Assembly: GCF_000143415.4 (NCBI RefSeq)
Contig: NW_003314278.1
Location: 710,845-774,844, forward strand
Length of the DNA: 64,000 bases
DNA from: Selaginella moellendorffii
Taxonomy: Eukaryota > Streptophyta > Lycopodiopsida > Selaginellales > Selaginellaceae
Reading direction: 5' to 3'
Positions within the stretch are counted from its first letter, which is position 1, and every line of letters begins with the position of its first letter. Below are positions 1 to 11,241 of this stretch, in pieces. Below the pieces are notes generated by a model, which saw only the letters and a program-made list of their open reading frames with translations, was not told where the DNA came from and did not search any database. A program made the translations under genes and the position numbers.

Positions 1-116
1 AAAGTCGGTCTAAAACTTGATCTCAGACTCAATCTCATCCGGTAAATCTTTATCATTTTAATCCTGCTTTCAGGGATCTTTAAGCTTTTGACACCTCGGG
101 GAGTTGTTTCCTTACA
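1..116 (-). repeat. LTR end fragment, family B Gypsy, reverse orientation
   Basis: The right edge reads ...TTCCTTACA and the bases before it match, with mismatches, the terminal part of the reverse-oriented LTR at 59160-59272 (shared 'gacacctcgg' and 'ttccttaca' stretches, and GACTC-type repeats at bases 1-40). It is therefore the start of a family-B LTR on the minus strand, cut by the window edge. It directly abuts RNase H-like sequence of a different Gypsy family at 117, which indicates insertion into, or recombination with, that element. Confidence 0.7.
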
Positions 117-403
117 GTGTGTTGATGCAAGAGAGCCTGAGTGTGCCTGGTTAATGCCATCCCATTGCATATATCAGCCGTATATTACAACTAGCCGAAG
201 TGAATTACTCCATGACAATGAAAGAGTGTTTAGCAATAGTTTAGACTTTCAAGAAACTTCATGCATATCTATATGGTTTTCATATGTTATTAAAAGGTGA
301 TCGTACCATAGTTACTTCATTATTGAAGTGGAAGAATTTAGTTGTATTGCTCGGTGCTCTTTGAAGCTTTAGATATATAATTTTGATGTTGTTCATTGCC
401 TGG
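117..403 (+). pseudogene. Decayed Gypsy RNase H fragment (family C), left part
   Basis: Translated with stops, this stretch is collinear with the RNase H part of the intact Gypsy pol at 50229-52448. Recognisable pieces are a 'VLMQE' equivalent, 'ECLA', 'KLHAYL' and 'TSLLK', ending at the equivalent of 'FDVVH'. The nucleotide match to the reverse complement of about 50400-50690 is high. In-frame stops show it is dead. The same reading resumes at 6687, so the 404-6686 element was inserted into this copy. Confidence 0.8.
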
Positions 404-1947
404 TGTAAGTGATTAATTTTTCTATTTTACTTTAGTCATTTAATTACACCTTTAACCATTTAGAGGATCCATAAGTCCTATTTAGGACATGGGGACATGC
501 TAGCTCCGTAAATGACATTTATGCCACTTAACCTTTACATTTGATCCAAGTACTCTATGTGTTTGATCCCATGACTTACATCTAAAGGCACTACTGACAT
601 ATCAGCCCGTTACACTAAAACCATGCTTATTCACCCTTATCACATTGGTAGTCCAAGACCACTTGCATCACCATCCTATCTCTCAAAAACTAAGTCATCT
701 ATTCATGAGTGGTCATCCCTTGACCACACTTTAGCACTCTTAGGATGCTCAGAGATATGGGGAACATCCTTCCTCAATATCCGTTCTTCTGTCCCTACCA
801 AGTCCCTTTTCATCCATAGCCATGCTTGCCAACACTACCACTGGATCAAGGCTCAAAAGCCTAACCATTAAGTTTCATTATCCTCTGGGACTTCCTCACC
901 ATGTAACAATGTCCTTGGTCACTACACTAGAGGATTGCTCTTTTTCCTTTCTATAGTTTGGGATTTTAGGATGACATTTCGAAACACCATGACCCTACGC
1001 AAGCCTCATAAGTACTCTCCCCAACTTCTGCCTTTATATGCTCTAACCATGTGGCTAGAGAAAGGTTCTGATAAGCCACACTAGGTATCTAAGTAAGTAG
1101 TGCCACCCACATTAGATTGAGAGCATTAACCATTTGATCTCTTAGGGGAACTAAAGTTAGTTCTTGAATACTTCACCAAGCTACCTTACTTATCTATATT
1201 TATTCACTTTAGCCTTGGACTCCTCAATGGTTATATCATCATTTAATATATGGGTCTAACTTTCCTTGGTCATACTGGCTTTTCTTGGCCAAATTGGCTC
1301 CACTAGAGTCTTCCCCCTACTATACTTTAGGAGCTCATCCCCTTAAGGTTTAGGAGACGATCATTTTGGGCTTTCACCCTCGGATTCAGACTTAGACTCG
1401 GTTTCGGTCTTAATCTTAGTCTTGGTCTCTTTCTTTGCCTTGACCTCAGACTCCATCTCAAGTCCATCTCGGGTTCATCTTGGACTCCATCTAGGGTCCA
1501 TCTTGGGTCCATCTCGGATTCATATCAGACTCCATCTGGGGTCCATCTCAGACTCTATATCGGATTCCATCTCGAGTTCATCTTAGACTCCATCTCGTGT
1601 CCATCTCAGACTCCATCTTGAATCCACTTCGGGTCCATCTTGGACTCCATCTCAAACTCTATCTCAGACTCTTTCTCATGTTTTATTTTGGACTTGTTTC
1701 TGACACTTCCATGTATCACAACACTTGCCATGTGTCAGTCCTTCTTGTATCCCTTTCTAGAAACTTATTCACTGATTGTTTCATGCTCATTTCTTAAGCA
1801 CTTTATTTGGAGTTCCACTCCCACTCTTGACTTTCCAAATTAGAGCTTTTGGTCCAAATATGTTACACTTGTTGGACTTTCACTTTGACCACTATCATGT
1901 GACATCTTTTCGACTTTACTTTGGGGCTTAAGGATTTATGTCTCACA
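404..1947 (-). repeat. LTR (3') of family A element
   Basis: About 1544 bp, similar along its length to 5060-6686 but diverged by many substitutions and indels, so it is an old insertion. It contains a tandem array (about 1385-1680) of roughly 15-bp units built on GGACTCCATCTC / GGGTCCATCTC. That array is AT-shifted relative to the arrays near 57-59 kb. Confidence 0.8.
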
Positions 1948-4900
1948 ACTCCACCCATGAATGAAGTTCAATATCCTTATCAAACGATAAACCATTTTAT
2001 AAAGTAACACCATCATGTGTTACCCTTTTCATCCTTAATACCAAGTTAATATTTGATGATGGTTTGACACCAAACGCTCACTAAGCCTTGCCCATCCTCT
2101 AAGGAGCATAGTCTCTCCAACTTAAAGACTCATTAGACCACTTATGATAGTTCTTTCCCTTCATTAGTTTAGGTTTTGCTAAACTTGTTAAAGACACCTT
2201 CTCTATCTCAATCCCACTATTCATTTTTGAGTAGTTTCTGCTTTTATTAATATAACCATCACACTTTAGAACTTTCATTCACCATGTCCTTGGTGTCAAT
2301 TGCACCAAAGTGTTTAAGTTAAATATGCTAAGCTTTCGCACTAAGCAATCTAACTGTGCTTGGCAGCGTGCCTAAACCAGCCTCTTCATTAAGAGTCCAT
2401 GACCATTGAAAAATGAGTGTTTTCATGATCCAAACTATCTAGTGAGTTGGGACTCGAACCCAAACACTAAAGGGTTGGGACTCGAACCTAACCTTTGTAT
2501 ATGCATTTATAAATAGCATCACCCAGGATGCCTGGCGTGACTCTCTACACCAGTGCACCAACTTATACCCAAAGCACATTATGGATCATAGCTTTTAAAA
2601 GGTAAAGCTATTAAAGTTGGGGAAGTAGTTCCTGAGTGTTTAAAGAGATGGCTTTGAATAAAAGTCAATAGTTAAGGACTTACATATTTATGTATAAAAC
2701 TATGTTATGCTAGTTGGGTGACTTGTTAATTGATATTGGCAAATGAGGGGAATGAAGACCCTAGTTGAAGGTGTTGACTTCAAAAGGGGTCGCATATAGG
2801 GCTAAACATGGAGGAGTCCATGCATGATCACAGACTTGTTAAGTGAGAAGATTTGGCAGTTCAAAAAAACTAGGTTCCTCAAGCTTCAAGATCATACTTC
2901 TGCTATGCTACTTTGATTTTGCATGTTTCTATAAAACATTTACACTTATCTTTCTAGGTATTAACTTACTTAGAATCATCTTTAGGAACCTTAAAGGGAC
3001 TTTGTCCCTTAGCTTGCTAAAGCTTCTCCTTTCTCAAGTTTTTTAATTGCCATATGGTTTAATATAGCCAATTTCATACTTTAAACTCTTCATAGTATCA
3101 CAGTTGTTAGTAATAACACCTTCGAGCACTTATTTGATTCTCCACTCTCAATTTACATAACCATCCTTAGTTATATCTTTCAACTTTTATGATTCGGTTT
3201 TATCCTTTTATTATTTGCTTTTGGCTTTATATGTTTCTTTTGGTTATTCTCCTCCCAACTAGGAGGGTAGCTTTGCATTTTCTACCATACTTTAGCAAAA
3301 TATTCTTAAAGATGAACCTACTCAATGATTTAGGGAGTGGTTTTTCAAACTGGATATGCTTACTGTGTAATCCCACACACTAAAATTAATATCGCTACAC
3401 ATAGGCCTCTTTATACCCATTGCTAGCCCTGCTAAAAAAAAATTTAGCCCTCTTTATGCCCATTGCTAGCTTTGCCAAGATTTTTTTTGGCTTTGTCCAA
3501 TTTTGGATAGACGGGCTTTTCCCATTTCTACCTTTTCACTACTTTAGACATTGGATAACACTTTGTATCTATTATTCTTTAAGGACTTAGTCCTTAGGGC
3601 CTTATTTAATGCCCTAAACACCACTTCTTGGGTGTTCAAGCATGCTTAGATGTCCTAATAATAGACTTCTTTAACAATGAGCATTTTCTTTTATGGCCTT
3701 GATTCACTATATTGTAATATAAGTAATTTATCCCCTGAGGGATATATCTATTTTCCTTTTTATCCCAATAGGAAGTTTTGAGAAGTTGATTTCCACTACT
3801 TCAATTAGTGCTTACTTGCCTTATAGTCATCAAGTTTTATAACTCATTACTAATTCTTCCACACCTTCATCATTATTTGGGTCCACACACTTAAATCATA
3901 TGCCTTTTAGTTTAAATTATATCAATCTTGTTTTTATTGGGATTCCTTTGGGAAAAAGTTCTTATAAACCAACTAATTTGACTTCAAGGCCTCATCCCTT
4001 GAAACACTTGGGGTTTCCACCCCATTATTTCCACAAGCCTACTTTCATGACACTTTTCACTTGTGTTTAGGTTTTTGTTAAGACCAAAGTAGTTATTTCT
4101 CATACCAACTATCAGTTAGTATTACACTATAACATTTATACACAACTTTGCACCAAAGTTGTTTTCTTCCAGGAATACCTTTCCCATGACTTTAGTATAG
4201 TATATTCATTAATGAAATACTCTATACTTGGATTTTATGATCTTCCCCATCCTTCGTATGGTAAAACACACCTCAGTACAAATGTTTCCACTGATCTTTT
4301 AGGACCATTCTTTGATTCCACTTGAGTCATTCAGCTTTTTGGACTTTGCTAATCTGAGATGTTAATCATAAGGTCCTAGCCTCATGACTACTTTTGAGAT
4401 GCTAGTTCATTGGAATACAACTTTTTGTATTCATATCTTACTCACAAGGACCATCTTGGCAATTGTTAATCCAACACTTAATGATACTTTATTCTATATG
4501 GGCTACTTTCACCCCTTAGGACTATCTGTCCATATAATAAAAATACTAACTCATTCTCTAAATACACAACTTTTTAGGTTGTTCCAACATTTATTAAAGG
4601 TAGCCCTATCTACCATTTCAAGAACTTATGTCTTTATCCGTATTTGACCTCCTACTATCACCAACTCCAGTCTAAATTTTTAAACACCATCCTCAACTAT
4701 ATGAGGATAACCTTATGACTCCTTTATCATCTAAGAGTTTCCATTATTCCCATAATCTCAATTGTAGTTGTTTACCACAACTATACTAGTCAATTTACTA
4801 AGTTAAATTATAGATCACATCCTTAACTCAAAAAATCTTCTACTATTCCTAAAATCCCAAATCATTCTCTTATTAGCCCCTTTCTATCCACCATATTGCC

Positions 4901-5059
4901 TACCAGTTCACACATGAACTATAGGGGAGTGCTATATCTTCCTGACCTACTACTCCTCAAGTATAACCCCACTTCTGCAACATTCAAATATCACTATCAA
5001 ATGATGATATACTTAACTGTCAATAAGTGTTAGACTAAGGAATAGCTCCAATACCAAAT
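1948..5059 (-). other. Internal region of family A element, no coding signal
   Basis: AT-rich and full of stops in all frames. I found no reverse transcriptase, integrase, protease or zinc-knuckle signature on either strand. On the minus strand around 2445-2570 there are two copies of GGTTCGAGTCCC, which fits the RNA polymerase III B-box. Upstream of them lies an A-box-like TGGTGCACTGGT, a possible decayed tRNA-derived SINE. Confidence 0.5.
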
Positions 5060-6686
5060 TGTAAGTGAGTAATTTTTCCATTTACTTTAGTCACTTAACC
5101 ACATATTTCATCATTTGGAGGAGTTTCACTCACAACCTCCATAAGTCCTATTCAGTATTTGGGGATATGCTAACCCTATGAATAGCATCTATGCCATTTA
5201 AACTTTGCATTTGGTCCAAGTGCTTCATATGTCTGAGCCCATGACTGACACCTAAAGGTACTATTGATATATCAGCCTATTATGCTAAGGCCATGCTCAT
5301 TCACCCTTGTCATATTGATAGTCCAAAACCACTTGCATCACCGTTCTATCTCTCAAAAATTAGGCAATCCATCCATGAGTGGTCATCCCTTGACCACATT
5401 TTAGCACTCTTAGGATGCTCAAAGATATAAAGAACGCCCTTCCCTAATAACTCTTCCTCTATCCTCACCAAGTCCCTCTTCATCCATGGTTTTGCTCGTT
5501 AAGATTGCCACTGGGTTAACACCCAAAAGCCTGACCAAAAAGCCTGACCACTAATTCCCATTGTCCTCTGGGCCTTCCTCACCATGTAACTATATCCTTG
5601 GTCACTACACTAGAAGATTGCTCTTCTTCTTTTCCATAGTTTGGGACTTTGGGATGATATTTCTAAACACTATGGCCCTATGCAAACTTCATGGGTATTC
5701 TCCCCACTTTCCACCTTTAAATGCCTTAGCCATATGGCTAAAACAAGGTTTTGATAAGCCACACTAAGTATTAAAGTAGATGATATTACTTATATTGTAT
5801 TAAAAGTATTGACCATTCAATCTCCTAAGGGAGCTAAAGCTGACTTTTGAACATTTCACTAAGTTACCCCACTTGTTTGTCCGTATTCATTCTATCCTTG
5901 GACTCTTTAATGGTTATATCATCACCCAACACAAAAGTCTAGCCTTCCTTGGTCACACTAGCCTTTCCTAGTCAAATTGGCTCCACTAGAGTTTGGACTC
6001 GAACTCAGACTCGGACTCGGTTCGAACTCAAACTCGGATTTGGACTCGGTCTTGGTCTTGGTCTCAGTGTTGGTCTCAGTCTTGATCTCTTTCTCAGCCT
6101 CAACCTTAGACTCCATCTCAAGTCCATCTCAGACTCGACCTTGGACTCCATCTCAAGTCCATCTCGAACTCCATTTTGGGTCCATCTCGGGTCTATCTCG
6201 GGTTCATCTCGGATTCATATTGGACTCCATTTTGGACTTCATCTTGGGTCCATCTCATACTCCATTTCGAACTCTATCTTGGGTCCATTTTGGACTCCAT
6301 CTTGTGTCCATCTCAAACTCCATCTCAAGTCAATTTTGGGTCCATCTTAGACTCCTCAACTCCTTCTCAAATTCCTTCTCAGACTTCATTTTAGACTCCA
6401 TCTCAGACTCTTTCTTGAGTCCCATTTTGGATTCGTTCCTAACACTTCCATATGTCACAACACTCGCCATGTGTTAATCCTTCTTGGATCTCTTTTTAGA
6501 GATTCATTCACTAATTGCTTCATGTTTATTCTTTGAGCACTTTGTTTGGAGTTCCACTCCCGCTCTCAGCTTTCCAAGTTAGAGCTTTTGGTTCAAACAT
6601 GTTACAGTTGTTGGACTTCTACTTCGACCACTACCATATGGCACCTTTTCGGCTCTACTTTGGGGCTTAGGGATTTATGTCTCACA
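5060..6686 (-). repeat. LTR (5') of family A element
   Basis: About 1627 bp, homologous to 404-1947. It holds a longer GACTC/CATCTC tandem array (about 5990-6440), whose plus-strand translations give meaningless Ser/Asp/Leu-rich reading frames. The primer-binding-site-like sequence sits at its left border (about 5045-5057, read on the minus strand). Confidence 0.8.
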
Positions 6687-6770
6687 TTGGGAGTTTTATG
6701 GCTGATGCTAATGACTTTTCTTGAATTCTTCTTCCTTCTTCGCTCTCTTGTCATATTTTTTACGAACTAA
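6687..6770 (+). pseudogene. Decayed Gypsy pol fragment (family C), right part
   Basis: The sequence GGGAGTTTTATGGCTGATGC and what follows matches the reverse complement of about 50330-50400 (the 'PGSSMADADALS' part just after RNase H). It continues the reading that breaks off at 403. It carries stops and similarity fades after about 6770. Confidence 0.75.
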
Positions 6771-8250
6771 TATAAGTGCATATATTTATGGTGAATTGGA
6801 GCCTTCAAGGTTTTTAGAATATGTTCTAATTACTTTAAGAAGTTTTTAATATCACATCAACCTTGGTTTAAACTGATTTTACCTTACAAAAACATATAAA
6901 ATAACATCATATTCTTATTGTTTTACTATAATCTAAAATCCATATTCTCAAAACTTTGATTAATATATATAATACTAATGCTAATATATATAAATGCTTA
7001 GAGTTTTATATTTTAATTAAAGTAAATTTTAAATTTGAAGAGAACACTTTACAACCACAATTACAAGCTCAACCTTAATGCTTTTCCCAAGAAGTTATAC
7101 AAATAAAAATAATAAATGTACAAGATTATAAATATTTGGTCAAAGGAAGAAAATGCAATATACTTAAAGACATTACAATTGAAGGTGAAGATTAAAAAAG
7201 TGTCAACATAAAATAGCAATACAACAAAAGTATACAGTTCTCAATTATAAAATGATATGGTAAATGGGAAGGTTCACAACATCACAATCAACTAACACTT
7301 AAATTACACTTGCACATACTTTCTTCAATGTTAGATTTTTAGTAAATCTATTACAAATATATATATTTTATATATAATATACTTCTTAGGATGGATCTAA
7401 ATATTAACCTTTGGATTCATCACTTTGCAATATTCAAATATAAAGTGTTTGTGACATTGAAAAAGAATTAAATATTAATATTTTATTCAAATTTAGTATA
7501 ATTAAAATTAAAGTTTTATTTATAAATCACAGCTAATTCTTATAATTACACTTATTTTATGCTAATAATAAATTATTTAATATAAATATATATTATAGAA
7601 TGCTAAATTATATATTTATTATAAATAAAAATTATTAATTTAATATTAAAATAATAAATTAGTTTTTAAATTTGGACGCAAAACCTCTATTAATAGCAAC
7701 TATTGCTGCTAAAATTAAATACTGGTAGTTTACCCAGATCTAAAACTTTTTAAAATTATTAATTATGTTTGAAATATCTGCTTAATACAGATAATAATGC
7801 CGCTAAAATCTTAACAAAATATTTTTTATTGTACCAGAATATTCAAAGAATATTCGAGTCAACAGTGTAGATGGTAACTTTGTATTAATCAGTGAAATGT
7901 ACAAAAAATTGGACCAGTTGCCATCAAGTGCTTGCAAATAAAAGCTCACTCTATTTCCAACTAGGAGAACACCAGCTTCTTGTCTACGAGTAGTCTTAAG
8001 TCTACATATTATGTTGCAATACTCCAATATATTATACATCTTGAGGCAGGCCCCAACAACATCCTGTGGGCCAAATCTTACAACATTTGCATGGAGTTGC
8101 TCGTGGAATTCACGAGGACAATTCTTCTTAGGTTTAAAATTTGGGGGTTGCTAAAACGGTAGTGTAAGGCTGGAGCTACACGTGGAGGGCCGGGTAGCAA
8201 AGTCATTTCTGCTGGAATGTAAAAACTCTATTAAGTGAATTCATTCATGA
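6771..8250. other. AT-rich intergenic DNA, no gene recognised
   Basis: Strongly AT-rich, especially 6800-7800, with runs of TATA-type sequence. A minus-strand open frame of 78 codons (7803-8039) matches no family I recognise and has no supporting structure. It may be a decayed exon. Confidence 0.5.
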
Positions 8251-8262
8251 GTGAACATTTTC

Positions 8263-8480
8263 AACGGGCTTGGGAGCTATATGAGGAGCGTCGATGGGTG
8301 GATCTGTCGACGAGAAACTTGTTCCAGAGACATGCCCAAAGGAAGAGCTGCAGAGGGTGCTGACAATTTCGTTGATCTGCAGTGGCCCATCCGGCAATGT
8401 CGTGGGTGGTGGCCATGCTACTTGGAGACATTGCGCCCACCTTGGATATCACAAGGCTTCTAGACTTCAGCAAGGTCACT
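8263..8480 (+). pseudogene. Receptor-like kinase C-terminal fragment, frameshifted
   Basis: Pieces in different plus-strand frames resemble the end of a plant receptor-like kinase domain: 'WELYEERRWVDL', then 'DEKLVPETCPKEELQRVL' with 'ISLICSGPSG', then 'PAMSWVVAMLLGDI'. This order matches the subdomain XI region of leucine-rich-repeat receptor kinases, but at least two frame changes and stops separate the pieces. No upstream kinase subdomains are visible. I call it a short gene scrap from a duplication. Confidence 0.55.
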
Positions 8481-9889
8481 TCTTAAAAGTTAAAGGCCTT
8501 TACATTTAAATAGTAATCTTCTATCATAGTTTAGAGATTATAAACTAATCCATAAAATGTGTGGGAACAAAAGGACGCAGGCGCAGCATGGGGAAAAAGG
8601 AACCTTCACTTCACGCCTAGGCAGACAAGACGAAACTGGGACAGAACTATAGCTCGTCTAGAATGTATATAGATCAGATCATCTCCTGACCAGATCTTAA
8701 TATTTTTTCTTCACTAATATAGAATTCAGAAGAAAAACACATTTAAAAAACAAGTGAGTCAGGCGAGTGGTACCAAACAGGTTTTTTCCTCGTGGGGCTT
8801 TTTTTCTTCGTAGCTTCCATTTTTTCTAGTTGCCGTACCACTTTTTCCGGGGGTACAGTACCATGGGTTTTAACAAATGCCTGAAGAGCTCTTGAATGCT
8901 CGATCCAAGCAGCAGGAATGTCGTGAGGGTGAATGGATCCGTCAGTGTTCGATTCCCTGCGGCATCAACCCTCATAGGTTTGGAAATCCTGATGGGGATT
9001 TTTGCTAAAGAAAAAGGGAGCTTAAATGCTGGACATGATCGACCTTGCACATGAAAGAGTTTGGTGCAATCCAGCACTAGATAAAAAGTATAAAGCGAAG
9101 AAAAACAAGGCTGGGAGCCATCGGGAGAGAATAGTGTGCGAGAAAATACGAACATTGGAAGCACATACATTGGATTTCTTTTCGCCGCTCTTTCGTCCTC
9201 GTGTTCCTCCAAACACCTCAAAACAAAGCGTCGGCTCTAAACTAAGGCCAAAAGCCGAGAGAAAAGCTCTTCTCGTGTATAATAGTCTGATTTAATAGCA
9301 TTGTTGGTTGCTTAGCCAACCCGCCTGATTAAACAATTGGAATCTCCTTACGCTTGCATGTGCTTGAAAACATAATTCTATGATCATTTGATAAATCTAT
9401 ACATTGTTGTTAGATCATGGTATGGGATGTCCTAATGGGCCATGGCCCAAAACATCATTATCCATGCATGCGCATCCATGCACGCCATCTAATGTATCAT
9501 CATGCTGTCATTTAACGGCACTGTTAACTAAAGAAGGCTTAACTAAACCATGGGGGTCAATGGGAGGCTAGGGTACTTTATTTCCTCTCTAAATTGGCGT
9601 TTGGGGAGAAGCCAGGCGGAGGCGACGACGACGAAGAGCCTCGGCCTCGATCGATCTCGATGCGCTGGTACTGTTCTAGCTAGATTATCGGCAATCGGCA
9701 GCATTCGCGAGAGAGCTGGATGATTCTTGCTCGTTTCTTGGATCCCAGATTAGATTTCGCGTCGGCGTGGGAGCTGCCACCGCTTAGTGCCTGGAATTTC
9801 GTCCGTTCGAGGGAATTCGGTCGGTTTTCTTCCGGGATCGAAGGGCAATCGTCGTGATCGGCTGCCAGTCGCCGCATTTCTCTCCCGGG
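8481..9889. other. Intergenic; upstream region of the MIZ1-like gene
   Basis: Contains an unrecognised 131-codon minus-strand open frame (8826-9221) and overlapping plus-strand frames, none with a domain I can name. The last 300 bp become GC-rich and probably hold the promoter and 5' UTR of the next gene. Confidence 0.4.
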
Positions 9890-10648
9890 ATGATGAAGGG
9901 AGAGGAGAATATCGCCATGGACAAGTCGAAATCCAAGAGCGGCAGCGATGGCGCAGCATCGGACCAGAAGAAGCTGGAGAGCTCGCCGAGTTCCAGGGAT
10001 CCTTCCAAGTACGCGGCCTTCTCGGCCATGTTTCCCTTCTCCAGGACCACATCCAATCGCCACAAGAAGCTCTTCTCGGCCTTCCGCTCCTTCTTCCACT
10101 TCCTGCCCGTCCAGATCGCGTGCCGCCGGATGTCACTTCCCGGAGGGCCGTCCGAGTCCTCCGCTCTAGGGAGCCGCGTCACTGGCACTCTCTTTGGCAA
10201 CAGGAAAGGCCATGTCCACTTCGCGGTGCAAGAGGATCCAAAGTCACCTCCAGTGCTGCTGCTGGAACTTACCACTCCAACGAGTACGCTGGTGAAAGAG
10301 ATGGCGTCCGGGCTTGTCAGGATTGCTCTAGAATGCGAGAGGACGATGAATCGGGGGAAGCTCTTCCTGGAGCAAGTGTGGACGATGTACTGCAACGGCA
10401 GGAAGAGTGGCTACGCTCTGCGGAGGATTTGCTCCGATTCAGATCTACAGATACTGAGGATGGTCCAGGCGGTTTCGATGGGTGCCGGGGTTTTGCCAAT
10501 GGACGAGGAAGGGGCTGATGGCGAGCTCATGTATATGAGAGCCCGCTTCGAGAGGGTGGTGGGATCAAAGGACTCGGAAGCGTTTTACATGATGAATCCG
10601 GATGGAACTGGGGGACCCGAGCTAAGTATCTTTCTGTTGCGGATCTGA
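9890..10648 (+). CDS. MIZU-KUSSEI1-like protein (DUF617)
   Basis: A single-exon gene of 252 codons from the ATG at 9890; further in-frame ATGs lie at 9893 and 9917. The N-terminal 60 residues are Ser/Lys-rich and variable. The rest is the plant-specific DUF617/MIZ1 domain: 'GTLFGNRKGHVHFAVQED', 'LLLELTTPTSTLVKEMASG', 'RIALECER', 'WTMYCNGRKSGYA', then 'RFERVVGSKDSEAFYMMNPDG' and the C-terminal 'ELSIFLLRI'. MIZ1 of Arabidopsis is needed for root hydrotropism and sits on the cytosolic face of the ER; other family members are uncharacterised. Length and C-terminus agree with a complete family member. The exact hydrotropism role is not implied for this copy. Confidence 0.9.
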   Translation: MMKGEENIAMDKSKSKSGSDGAASDQKKLESSPSSRDPSKYAAFSAMFPFSRTTSNRHKKLFSAFRSFFHFLPVQIACRRMSLPGGPSESSALGSRVTGTLFGNRKGHVHFAVQEDPKSPPVLLLELTTPTSTLVKEMASGLVRIALECERTMNRGKLFLEQVWTMYCNGRKSGYALRRICSDSDLQILRMVQAVSMGAGVLPMDEEGADGELMYMRARFERVVGSKDSEAFYMMNPDGTGGPELSIFLLRI

Positions 10649-11241
10649 GGAAACTAACAAAACAGGGGTGGCAGAGAACAAAAAAACACTCCAACACTAC
10701 AGCAGTCAGTCAGTTTTGGGTTGGGTGGCACTTTAAATCGCAACGATAGTCTAGGCACACGACAAAGACGCATTTACACAGATACACAACTTCGTAGCGG
10801 GAGTTACTCGGGCAGTCAGTGAGTCAGTTGAAAGCTTCTTGGCGGCTGTCACGGAGGGATTGGTTTCGGCCCCGTGGTGTTGGTTGGAGCCGCATCTTTG
10901 AGCCGAGATAAAAGACATTGATGACAACAACAGCCGAATCACTATATAGTTCGATAGGAGGAAATGGCCGCCCAGTTACAACTTTCTCAAAGCTACCCCG
11001 AAGCATCAGATCGACCGACAGCATTGCGAGAATGTGAGACACCGGAGATGGAGAAAGCTATAGGTAGCTAGCTTATTTGGCTACTTGGTTGGTGGATGCT
11101 GGGAAACGTTCGAAAGTGATAGACCTTTGGCTGTTACGACGACTGCGACCGTGATAGTATGTGTGACAGAGAGGCAAACACGAACTTTCGATACGGGACC
11201 AGTAAGACACCAGGGCAGCAGCCGGTTAAATCTTTGTAGAT
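10649..11241. other. Intergenic, nothing recognised
   Basis: 593 bp between the MIZ1-like stop and the Nudix gene. Only short overlapping frames on both strands; presumably 3' UTR and promoter. Confidence 0.4.

Larger units (their letters stand above)
404..6686 (-). mobile_element. Large LTR retrotransposon, apparently non-coding (family A)
   Basis: Two direct repeats (404-1947 and 5060-6686) begin TGTAAGTG and end GTCTCACA on the plus strand, giving TG...CA ends. On the minus strand, three bases inside the 5' LTR (5060) lies TGGTATTGGAGC, close to a tRNA-iMet primer-binding site (TGGTATCAGAGC), so the element runs right to left. The polypurine side near 1948-1960 reads GGGTGGAGT. Flanks CTGG (400-403) and TTGG (6687-6690) form a possible 4-bp target duplication with one mismatch. 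The 3.1-kb interior (1948-5059) shows no gag or pol reading, so this is either a LARD-like non-autonomous element or a very decayed one. Confidence 0.8.

Noticed and set aside
2440-2500. tRNA gene on the minus strand
   Set aside because: Two B-box matches are present but no acceptor stem, anticodon arm or cloverleaf can be drawn.
1385-6440. CRISPR-like repeat arrays
   Set aside because: Units are contiguous, variable and about 15 bp with no spacers; they are LTR tandem repeats in a plant genome.
5949-6477. Ser/Leu/Asp-rich open frames
   Set aside because: They are translations of the GACTC tandem array inside an LTR, not proteins.
8826-9221. 131-codon minus-strand frame
   Set aside because: No domain, no splice or neighbour support, and overlapped by equally long frames on the other strand.
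9854-9889. N-terminal extension of the MIZ1-like protein
   Set aside because: It depends on a GTG start; the first ATG in frame is at 9890.
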